From Lateolabrax maculatus (taxonomy: Eukaryota; Chordata; Actinopteri; Acropomatiformes; Lateolabracidae): a DNA stretch of 64,000 nt. The DNA is taken from positions 10,753,001 to 10,817,000 of the forward strand of contig CM062216.1 of assembly GCA_031216445.1 (NCBI GenBank), given 5' to 3'. This document shows, piece after piece, positions 1-10,300 of the stretch. The translations under genes and the position numbers were made by a program. The stretch's first letter is position 1, and each line of letters starts with the position of its first letter. The notes beneath the pieces were generated by a model, which made no database searches, was not told the origin of the DNA, and saw only the letters and a list, made by a program, of their open reading frames with translations.

Positions 1-32
<32 letters not shown>
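1..32. repeat. (TG)n microsatellite at the window edge
   Basis: An uninterrupted TG dinucleotide run opens the window and probably continues upstream of it. It lies beyond the 3' end of the minus-strand phospholipase gene. Confidence 0.95.
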
Positions 33-33
<1 letters not shown>

Positions 34-324
34 ATGTGAGTGTAATGTAGCTGTTAATTAACTGTAAACTCTTTTTGGGTTTTAATAGTAGTTTTGTTAT
101 TTAATTGTAACAACATATTTGATGTAAAGGGTTCTGAAAAAAAAAACAACAGTTTTACTCCTCACACGTCATTCTTTCACAATTTAATTAAAAGAGTCTG
201 ATAGGGATATAAATTGAAAACAGTAAAAAAAAAATTGTTTAGAGTGTCTTTGCATCAGCATGCCATCACTGCTATTACCGTGACATGTTGTATTTACAAA
301 AGGCACACAGGGCATGCAGATGCA

Positions 325-330
325 TTTATT
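325..330 (-). terminator. poly(A) signal of the phospholipase gene
   Basis: A canonical AATAAA on the minus strand begins four bases after the TGA stop (336-334). If it is used, the 3' UTR is only about 20-30 bases. ATTAAA variants further downstream, near 180-190 and 80-105, are alternatives. Confidence 0.5.
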
Positions 331-333
331 GTG

Positions 334-3133
334 TCAGTAAATATTACATGTTGGTTGTTCATAACCGCAGAGAAAATCTGGCCATAGAGCGTATTTCCGG
401 ATGAAAGGTGCTTTTCTCAAACACCTGGCAGCGTCTCTGTCACACTTGCACAGCAGTTTTTCACATTTGTCCTCCAAATCATCTGCAAAGAAGAACATAC
501 ATGTTAGTGTCTTCAAACAAACAAACTGAAATTAAGATTTTGACTAAATGCATTTTTCAAGCAGCCTAGCTCTCTCATTAACCAGGTGAAATTTGTTATG
601 TGTATGCGTTGTGTATTCTAATGCTTGCAAAGCATCAGTTGTTTCCTTTTTTTGCTTCCTAAAGGTTATTTTGGTGCACTTTCTCTGAAAAGTAATGAAA
701 TCTGGCTACTGAACAGAAACCTACAAGGAACAAACAGTAACTGTGGATATTAAGAATTCATTTCACATTGATTTTTGAAAGAACATCATAAACCACCCAC
801 TATTTTTGGTACGTCAATGTGTAAACCATATTAAGGCTGTTGCTATTTATAATGAAAAATGACTGTGGTTTATGGGGGCGTAAAATACCATTAAATATAT
901 GTTATACATCCTGTCTTTCCCTCTAATCAACTGCCCGCTTACTGTTTTCATAAACTCCATGGATATTTGTAGACCACACACGGCCTGATCTGTATCTCCC
1001 TTTCAGGTTTCCACTTGTCAGTGTGTTATGCTGGTAACAATCATGCTTTCGCGTGCTGCAACTAAAAAAGGAAAGCAGCAGCTACCCTATTTTACAAATA
1101 CAAACACAAAAATGTTTTGTTGAAATGTATTAAGCATTAAAAAAATGCAATACCACACTCAGCTGTCTTGTCCTCACACGTCCACTGATACTGGTCTGTT
1201 TTGGTTTGGCAGCCAAAACGTTCTGCAACTCCATAACAGCAATCATGTCTGTGGCAACACCTACATACAGAACGATGAACAACACGGTAAAAGATTTATT
1301 TTGAAGGCCGACCTCTAGACCAGACAAAACAGGGTCAAGAAAGCAGTAGGTGGATAGTCACAGCACTGTGGTTTAAATCACACCACGGCTATTTTAAAGG
1401 CAGGGTAGGATCCCCACATGAGATTTAACAACAGATAGTTAGCAGTTAACTGGTTTGAGGGGGTTCGATGTCTTGCGGCGAAGAAGGAAAAGAAGGAGAT
1501 GGCAATTAGGATTTGGGTGTGGAATGTTTGGGCCTATTTTGAAGTACCCATTGGACCGTGTGAGTATGCTGAATTTGGTCTTCATCCCCTCCTTCCATCC
1601 CGTCGCACAGCATTTGTGGTTCGGGCGACTCTTTCAGAAACGGAAACTGTGTGTACACAAGCAAGATGTAGGCTGACTGAGAAGAACCAGAGGCATCCAG
1701 GGGAGGGAAATAATGCGCACACACCATCCGTGGAGTGGAGGCCTAAACAGCACCATTGAATGCTGAATTATATCTTTTGCATCACATAATGTATAGGTGG
1801 GCCGTATATAGAGTGTCAACTGAATGTTTACATTTTGGTACACACTATCATTGGGGGTATAGGCATGATATTCTTTAGAAAAAAACACAGACTTGACGAG
1901 TGTTTGGGAAGAGTGGGATTAAAGCCGGTGCCTCACCAGTCTGCCCTGTCTCTGGGCCAGCCTTCACCACCCAGTCCACAGTAGCATCCATACATCACGT
2001 AAGCCAAGGCAGATCTCCCTGTGCTGCACTTGATGGCTCCTGCCAGCTCGAGTAACCCTCTTTTTGTCCGCTGGGACTTGCGCGTCGCCGCAGAGGCCAC
2101 GGCCACTGCGAAGAGAAGTAAACAGCAAAAGAGGGGGAACAAACTCATCTCTCTCCTTGTAAACAAGTCTTTCCACCCATCCACACTGTTTGCTATAGTT
2201 CTGTCCTCCTATTTCAGTGTTGAGGTTTTGATATATATTATGATATTCAGGGGGTGGACACAATAAGAGAAACACTGAAACACTTAACACATTAAACATG
2301 AACTCTTCTTTGTAGAATGATTGTCTTGCATTAGATTGTAAAGCTTCCTTTTCTTTTCCATTAGGTACACCGAGCTAAAACTAATGCAGTGTAATACAAC
2401 AGTCCTGCAATTAACCCTTCCTTCATGAAGGTTATAATGTTCAGCTTTTGTTGAAACTCTTTAAGAGAGACGTCCACTCGACTTTATGATCGTTATGGAG
2501 GTTGTAGTTTGTGCTGCTGTACACACAGAGGTGTTTCTGTAAATTCGTCCACCCTAGTTGTACCAGTGAGAGTACATTAAATAACAGAAACACCTCTCTG
2601 TATAATACAATATGATCATAATTTAATTTGATCATAATCATGATAAACTGGCAACTGAGTGCATGAACAAAGTTCTGTGTGAGTGTCTACAGAATCTAAG
2701 GAATCTGGAAAGGTACGTGCTAATTTCAGTCTTTTTCTTCACACAGGCCTGTGTTTCTGCAGTCCCACTGAAACCCACAGTACAATAGTGAATAGGACTC
2801 AGAGGATTGACTTTACACTCACTCACTTCTCACACCCCTCATGAGCACCAGAAAGCTTCACTCTGCCTGAACACCTCAACCAGGTTCAGACTTGAAGTGA
2901 TGGGAAAGTTGATAATGTTGCAAAACAAGATCCTTTGACTTTATTTGCGCTTACTCCCTTTCACTGACCCACTGTGCATATGTAAACACAGTTTGTCACC
3001 TGCAAGGACTCACTCGGTGTCTTTGAAATACCTTTTCATGTCAGCTGCATTTCATCACAAATTGGAGCTCCACTACAAAGAAAATAATTATCCTACCTGA
3101 TAACAGGAGAAGTATCCGGTAAAACGCAGCCAT
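334..3133 (-). CDS. pla2g10: secreted phospholipase A2, group X-like (four exons)
   Basis: Calcium-dependent secreted enzyme hydrolysing the sn-2 ester of phospholipids. Coding exons on the minus strand are 3133-3097, 2105-1937, 1260-1154 and 482-334. All junctions keep phase and give 153 aa. Exon 1 plus the start of exon 2 encodes a signal peptide (MAAFYRILLLLSVAVASA), followed by a short basic propeptide ending RTKR and a mature chain starting GLLELAG. The mature part shows the calcium loop YGCYCGLGG, the catalytic HDCCY and the partner Asp in CKCDRDAA. It carries 16 cysteines, including the group I-type Cys11 and the group II-type C-terminal cysteine; having both is the group X pattern. 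Length (human mature form 123 aa, here about 125) and four-exon layout fit. Group IB is the main alternative, but the C-terminal cysteine argues against it. A second in-frame start at 2148 is discussed under findings. Confidence 0.88.
2249..2556. mobile_element. MITE-like element with inverted ends, in intron 1 of the phospholipase gene
   Basis: The left end (AGGGGGTGGACACAATA.. then GAAACACTG) and the reverse complement of the right end (CTAGGGTGGACGAATTTA.. then GAAACACCT) match over about 30 bases with small gaps. Together they outline a ~310-bp non-coding element. The motif GGGTGGAC..AGAAACACCT is one I recognise as widely dispersed in teleost genomes. An extra inverted copy of the AGAAACACCTCT part lies at about 2585-2605. 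I see no clear target-site duplication. Confidence 0.5.
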
Positions 3134-3175
3134 AGCATGCAACAGGCAGCCGGACTCCAAACCAAGTGTCGTTCA

Positions 3176-3181
3176 CTTATA
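3176..3181 (-). promoter_or_regulatory. TATA-like box of the phospholipase gene
   Basis: TATAAG on the minus strand lies about 43 bases upstream of the exon-1 ATG (3133), inside GAGTATAAGTG. The spacing allows a very short 5' UTR. The surrounding sequence is not CpG-rich, which suits a tissue-restricted secreted enzyme. Confidence 0.45.
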
Positions 3182-3451
3182 CTCTGTGAGTGTAGTATTG
3201 ACTGGAGAGCTTTTTTTAGATGCTGTTTAAATAATCTCCTGAGCATCACCATTGGCCAGAGGCTAATCCTGTGTTTGTCAAACTGTGTGCCCCCTAGAGG
3301 AAACAGCCTGAAGGGCTGTTACTGCTTCTTCACAGCTCTGTAGGACCAGAGTGAGTGTGTGTCTGCATCTAGCGCCTAACAAGATTGAAGAGAAAAGTTT
3401 GACACTCTTATTAAACTCTGTGTTGTATAACAGGCAGAAAAAAAGAAAATC

Positions 3452-4168
3452 AGGGGTGGAATGTAATTAATCACATTTTCTCAAGTACTGAGACTCCAGT
3501 CTTTTCTTTTTATGCCACTCTACTTCTACAGCATCACATTTCAGAGGGAAATACTGTACTTTTTACTCCACTGCATTTATCTGACAGCTTAGTTAAGATC
3601 TTTACAGACAAAACATATGAAAAGTTTGTTAAATGTTATGTTTCGTTGAAGTACTGTATACAGGAGTACAGCTGAAACGATTAATCAATTAGTCGGATGA
3701 CAGAAAACTATTTTGTAACTATTTCGATAATCGTTTGTCATTTTCAGGTTAAAAACATTCATGGTTCGAGCTTTTCAAATGTAAGGCTTTGCTGCTTTTC
3801 CTTTTAATTCTAATAATTTTAATTTATTTTTAATAATTTTGAAGCTTGGACTGTTGGTTGGACAAAACAAGCATTGTGAAGGTGTCACTTTGGACTTTGG
3901 AATTGTGACAGCATTTCTCACTATTTTCAGAATTGCTACAAATCAAACAATCACTCAATCAATAGAGAAAAACAATCAGCAAATTAATCCATAATCAAAA
4001 ATAATCATTAGTTGCAGTCCTATACAACATAGTTAAGAATTAGCTCCCCCTCAAACAACTGCAACAGTGAAATCATGTTTTTAATAATCTAATGATGTAA
4101 CAGTAACAGGGGCCATTTTTCTGCATTATTTTTACAGTGTACTTTACCAAAGTAAAGAATCAGACAGA
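3452..4168. repeat. teleost dispersed repeat (GGTGGAATGTAA family), interrupted
   Basis: The left part (about 3452-3666) carries the family signature CAGGGGTGGAATGTAATTAA, then CTCAAGTACT and the block TTTTTACTCCACTGCATTTA. The right part (about 4023-4168) resumes with AGCTCCCCCTCAA..CTGCAACAGT and ends GTGTACTTTACCAAAGTAAAG. The two halves are separated by another element at 3667-4022. The expected right terminus (..CCACCACTG) is missing, so this copy is truncated. Identification rests on memory of this common fish repeat, not on a search. Confidence 0.6.
3667..4022. mobile_element. non-autonomous element nested inside the 3452-4168 repeat
   Basis: It begins TACAGCTGAAACGATTAATC and ends ATCATTAGTTGCAGTCCTA, which are inverted versions of each other. 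This is a very common teleost repeat with ends of the type AGGGCTGCAACTAA / CGTTTCAGCTCTA. Internal hallmarks include the GACAAAACAAGCA block. It splits the host repeat, so it inserted later. A second copy in the opposite orientation lies at 29534-29747. Confidence 0.6.
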
Positions 4169-5680
4169 CAGTCTGTAAGATCATTTTATTTATAGATTAA
4201 TGGTTTACATAAAACTCAAATCATTTTGGGCTTTTCAGACATCCTATATTCACACAGTATATCAGGTACAAAACAGATATGGGAAATGAGCACTATTTAG
4301 TTATAAGCAACACAATACATGGTTCCACTTCTTCACAACAAATGCACCAAGACTACTCTAATAATATAGTTTCCCCTCCATAATCACAGAGATTCAAGTC
4401 TCTCATCCATCTTCTTCCCCTTGTAAATAAGTCAAAACAAACCTTTTCTCCATAAAACAAACACTCAGGATACTGTAGCTATCATTATTGCCAGTATGAT
4501 TTACTGAGCAGCACTCCAAGTGTCTGAGTTTAATGGCTGAGATTGTTTATTTGACAAATTGCAGAGCGGATCTATATGAATTGTGTCTTATCATTGCATT
4601 TCATCTTTTTATTATGTTTTCTGAAAGTGTATTTTCAGCTCTGTTGCACTGGACTCCATTGTCATTCATAATATGGTAATGTCAGGGCAGCTAAATCATA
4701 AAAGACACGCTCAGGCTTTTGATAACAGGGGACATAGTCACAAAAAACACAGTTTTTTGTGATTCAGTTCCTCAGTGATGCTTCTGCACAATGGGAGATA
4801 AGCGCCTCCTCCTGGCAGTTATTATAGCTGCCAGGATGACTGCACTGGATGAGAGGAGACATATCCCTCAATCCCTGTATATCTGATTATTTTCAGCTCA
4901 ACCAATCCATTGCCACAAAACATCCAGTCAACATTTAGATCGTATCAAGCTGAACAAACCTGACTGAGGATTTTAATGTCAATGTGAAGCCTGAATAAGA
5001 TGCATATGTGCAATGAACTGCGCAGAAAGCCAAATCCCAGTCAATATATGGTGTTTAATACTGATTTAATATTGAAGTAACACTGTACGTGTGTTGCATT
5101 GAGCACGTGAACGGAGAGGCTTGGTGTGCTGATAAATTCAAAGAGGAAACAACCAGGGAACTCACTGTCAGAGGAAGATTGAAGAGCTGACGGTGAGAGG
5201 ACTTGCTTCAGGCTTAATGGTCTGAACTGTTTTGTGCTTCGTAGATTTGGTTGAAGAAATGGAAACAGGGTGTCTTGGCAATGTATATATTAGCAAAGGG
5301 TCTGAAGGACTGACAATGTGAGACTTAAGTGTATATCCATATGGACTTTCCAGGTTGCCATACGAATATATTGGCAAATGTCCATAAAAAGGGGGAAATC
5401 AGTGATATTTGCAAACGAATAAATTCCTTAGATGGATAAAAATATACTTTATAAACAATGGTAAGCTATTGTCACATTATAAAATTAAACTTCACAATGT
5501 AGCAACTTAAATGTATGCATAAAGCCACTTGTGTATGAAATGTATTTCATGTTTATGTTTTTTAATTCATACATATATATATATATAAAGTATGGATATT
5601 AATTAGAAAATGCTAATATATTATATAAATAATAACCATTACCATTATTATAGAATTATTGGTTTATTGATCGTTGCCTG
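4169..5680. other. intergenic, no gene seen
   Basis: AT-rich sequence between the phospholipase promoter/repeat block and the zc3h7a promoter. Open frames are short and show no splice-flanked protein similarity. A short (AT)n run lies at about 5572-5588. Confidence 0.6.
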
Positions 5681-6300
5681 TTGAAGTCGCCTTGTCGTGT
5701 CCCGCCGCTGTCTGCAGGGGGCAGCACCGCGCCGGAGGCGGTGTTCGCTCCGCCTCGGATCTCAGACGCAGAAGAAGAAGCAAAGGGCGGCCTTCAGCGA
5801 CACAGCTCGCTCAGTTATTTCAGCTACAGAGAAAAAACCCACTTTCCCTCCTTCTAGATAACCGACGTATGGTCCGCTCGGAGTAAAGATCCATTCATGT
5901 GAGTATGTACCGCAGACACGGGGAAGTCTCCGGCGGGATGTGCGGCAGGTTTCAGGCGTGAGGCTGAACATCTACTGCTCGCTATTGTTTGCGTTGGGGA
6001 ACTAGTTCAACTTGGACATGCCTATGCTTTGTTAGGTTCAGTCTACTTCCTAGAAACTTAGCGGGGCAACGTCATCCAGCTGGTTAGGTCCGTGTGTTTT
6101 CCCGGCGCCGGAAGGGAAGGAAAATAAGAGATAAAAAAGAACCGCGGACCTCTGCCAGTTCACTCTGTCTTCAGTGTGTGGGACCGTGAGAGCCTCCGGG
6201 TCGCTGGCGGAGGATGGTCGCTGACGAGAAGTCTCCGCTCGGCGGTCCCGAGCCGCGGGTAACACACGTGCGCCACACGTCGGTGCGTCCATTATCGGAC
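5680..6300 (+). promoter_or_regulatory. CpG-rich promoter and probable 5' UTR exon of zc3h7a
   Basis: CpG density rises sharply here against AT-rich flanks, typical of a broad housekeeping promoter. A good donor (CATTCAT then GTGAGTATG) follows 5898, so a non-coding first exon probably ends there and joins the coding exon that begins at 7274. The element CTGCAGGGGGCAGCAC at 5712-5727 resembles the CTCF core. Other weak donor-like sites (for example after CCGAGCCGCG near 6258) could be alternative leader exons. Confidence 0.6.
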
Positions 6301-7309
6301 ACCTCCCTGTGCGAGGCACTTCCTCATCCCGAAGAAAAACTTCATCTTAAAGGATGTGTTTCTCCACAGTCAGTCCGCCGTCTTCACCTGGACAGGATTC
6401 TGTTTTTTTTTTTTTTGGCGATGAAAGCATCTATATGCTTAAAAAAAATGTCTCAACAATAAAGTTATGTTGATAGTTTGGGCTTTGCGGTCCAAAACAA
6501 GATAGGGGTCTAAAGCTAAGTATTAGATATCTCCATCTTCCTGACAGATCCTCATTTGTTTAGCAGCTTAGTTTTAAGTAAAATGGTCAAAACATGTGTA
6601 ATGTCTATTAAACATTAGGCATGACAGGGCAGACTTTATGCGCTGTGATTGCAAATCCTTCTCGAAAAAACGTGAAAAATGGCTGACAGTGACGTTATAT
6701 GCTCCACAACAAACAATTGCGACACTCAATGTAAATGTTTCACGTTATGTTGTGATAACACTTGACTTTATCAGAAAAAAAAAAGACGTCAAAAGCTTAA
6801 CTACTCGCCAGTGCCATCGATATGATGTCCGATAATGGACCTCCTGCTTTCAGATGTTATGGTAAAACAGTTTCCCCGGGCCAATAAGTGCATTTTTTTT
6901 AATCGTCCACAGCTTCACACAAGTAGTTTTCAGTGTGCTGTTTGTGAGACTACGCGGCGAACAACGTTTTTTTTTGTAAATATTATCAGCTCGCAAGCCA
7001 GCAGAGATGTGTAGCCTGAACTTCCGGAACTACACGTGTGTCGTCATGACTAAACGCGGAAGCGGTGATCGATGAAGGATGAAGCTCATGAAGACTTTCA
7101 GTAACATGATGCCAGTTGACAGTGATTGCACGGACTGCCAGTTAACCAGTTGGACAGCCCGCCCGAGGTGATTTAATGATAAGCAAGGAGTGTTTTGGTA
7201 ATGTTGTCACTGCTTGCGGTTGTTGACAGTGACTGGGCCAAGTTGTGACAACACTTGTGTATCATCATTTCAGGCGCTGACTCAGGAGAGGATATTGAAA
7301 CGCGCAGAC

Positions 7310-10300
7310 ATGTCCGGAGCGTGTCAGGACAGAAGGAGCCGCTGGCAGGAGATTCAGAAAGGCCTGCAGTTCATCCAGTAAGTGTCAAAAGGTCACTGAG
7401 TTATTGATTTTTGTTAATACAGCACCGCAAACCCTATAATAATACTTGTGTAAAGTGTAATGACAGTTCTGATCCTATGTTTGACATTTCCTAATGTTGC
7501 CGTCCCTGCTAGTCTTTCATATCATTATCTTGGAAATCTTGATGAGGATAACTGAAACAGTAGCTGGGATTATTTAAGATGAAGAATCTCATCAGTTACA
7601 ATTACTCGTGTGCTGCTGTTGCCTGCGTTTGTGGGTCCTTTTTTAATGAAAAGACTCGGGCACCTCTATAGACTGCATGATGCAAGAATGATTTGTCAGC
7701 CTGGCATTGTTATTCCGATCAGCTGTGTTGTCAGCGAGACAGCTGATTACTGGCTTCGCTTTAGTTTTGTTTTTTGATGTGGGATACTTTCCTGATCTGA
7801 GCTTTGTATTCATGCATAAGGCAGACTCGCAGTATGTCGGCATATTGTTTTAGAGCTGCGCTGTGTTGCATTTCATCTAATCTGACAGGGGCTTTTATCT
7901 GTAAAACAAAAGTGATACTTAAAAGACTTCTCTGCACGTCATCGTTGCGTAGTCAGCTTGAAACTTCAATGATGTCATGAACTAATAACTGATGCTAGAA
8001 ATTTATCAGGAAGAGAAGCAGAATTAGATTTAGTTACAACATTTAGTGATTTACTGGTGAGTTTATTTAAACTCCATGTGGCTACAGTTATCTGTAAGGT
8101 ATGACTCCTATAATCAGCCTTTGTGTTGCAGCTGTTTGTCTTCTTTAAAAACTGTGGTGACCTAAACTAAAACTTAGCCTCATAGTCAAGTGTTGAAAAG
8201 AGGAAAGACGACTTGAAACACCAGTGAGCCATTGAACTAGAAACCAGCATAACAAAACAACTTTTTCCATCATAACATTTAGTGGCCCAACCTATGATTT
8301 ATATAGCTAGTTTTAAAAAAAACAAACAAATCATCTGCCCAATTTAGCAATGCACCACAGGATTAATAACTTGGATTCTATGTCAATATGCAGATGTGTT
8401 GTTATTATATGTTGCTTTTGCTGACTAGTTTGCATTCAGTGGCCTGCACACACAGGGACCTATTAAAACCACTAAAACAAACACACCTACACACCTTCCT
8501 GTCTTGATTTTGTTATGACAATGCACAACAGTAGATACTGTATCAACTGAACTACTATAGATATTAACTGATAAATCACACACATTGATCCAAACTAAAA
8601 TGAAATGTATTCACTCAATTGATTTTGATAAATATTTAGAATAAGATGTGTAGGATGACCAAGTGATTAATAGAGAAAATAATTGGTGGATTAACATAAC
8701 CTACATTGTACTGAATGAAACTTAATGAGCTCTAAATGTTACTAAACTCTAATTGATGATTTTCTCTACACTTTAAGTTCTGTAACATGAACCTGTTTTT
8801 ACTTTTAGATCAACACTTCCATTTCCTGGAAGTCAAGACCAGTATGAGGTAAGCTACGTTCATTTGAATATGGGGTTTCCAGCCTTCAAGCTTGTATCAA
8901 CACTTGTACTGTATTTACTTAAACTGAAGTAGGGACTATGGGTAGCAGACATTTATTTATTTTATTTTTTTACCAAAATAAAGGTGTCTGAATTAAAGGA
9001 GGAATCAGCTGTGCTGTGTGTATTTTGTACTAATTCGGTTTTCTTAAATCTTCAGGTGTTCATTAAGGATCTCGTGTGGAATCTTTTTGGAGAAGGAAAT
9101 GACGTGTTTAAAGAAGGAGAATGGACAAAATCCATTGAGATGTACACCGAATCTTTGAGTATAGCAGAGTACGCTGACTCGGAAGATATCTGTGTTCCAA
9201 CAGGTTTACTGGAAAAACTGTATGCAAATCGAGCTGCTGCGTACCTAAATATTGTTCCGGTAAGTAGGTCGCACTGTAGTTTCAGTCCCAAACAAACCTT
9301 ATCGATTGTGAACACACCATTTTTACATAATTTCAAGCACTTAGCATCACAGGAAGACCAAAAAGAACCAATATACCAGCATTACTTTCCGAGTTTGCCA
9401 ACGCTTCCTATGAAAGCACAAGACGATACTTTAGAAGTTGTGGTGAGAAGGGCAGAGAAAGTGCGTGAAGAATAAACTAAACTCAACACTTCGCATTGAC
9501 GCACTGTGCTCCTCCAGTCTTACATAGCCAGGACAGGAAGGTTACTTTGATGTAGTGGGGTGAGGCTCACCTCTTTAATTAATTACCTTTTATACACCAC
9601 AGGCTGTAATCAGGTTAACAGGTGTACTGGTTGTGCTGTTGTGCAGTCACAACAATATGTTATTCATATCTTCATTTTGATGAAGTCATTTGCCCTAATG
9701 GAATTATTTGATATTTTTGGAAATATACTTACTTGCCTTGCAGAGACTTTGACACACATAGATACAGAACTATTATGTCTGTACACTAAAACTAACCTAA
9801 CCGAGCCTAGGCTAACCATGTCCAGTGGTAACAAAGTCTGCCTGCCAACACATCTAAGCTCACTAATTACCACAGCATGTGTAATGCTAAACCCTTATCA
9901 AAGCACAAGTGTAAAACGACTATAGGCGCATGGTCACATTATATTTTGAAATCAGATGCAATAACCTTAGTTTGACAACATAATGAGAAGCTTTGAGGTT
10001 CCATGAGATGAACAATAATTTGGTTGTCATGTAAAAATGGATCAATACAAAAATTAATAAGTAGAGAGTTGATGAATTGCTTGTTTTCATGAATACGTCA
10101 AACAATGATCCTCCTGAAAGCTGTGAGTTGTATGCACAATGAAGTGACTTATGCACTTTACTACATTCATTATACTTGTAGTATAATAAAATTCAGTATC
10201 ATGTGATGCACAGAGACGACTGACTTTAACTTTACAAAACAGAACAGGTAATATCTAGGGGTTGGGTATCTTTTGAATTTTATCAATTCAGATTCTGCTT

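Noticed and set aside
6214..6462. 82-codon frame starting MVADEKSPLGG in the CpG island
   Set aside because: Lies in the zc3h7a leader region with no similarity; more likely leader or intron sequence than a separate gene.
9260..9475. Continuation of the zc3h7a frame past 9259
   Set aside because: A good donor (CCG then GTAAGTAG) ends the exon, and the next exon at 11199 continues the TPR homology. The extension is intron read-through.
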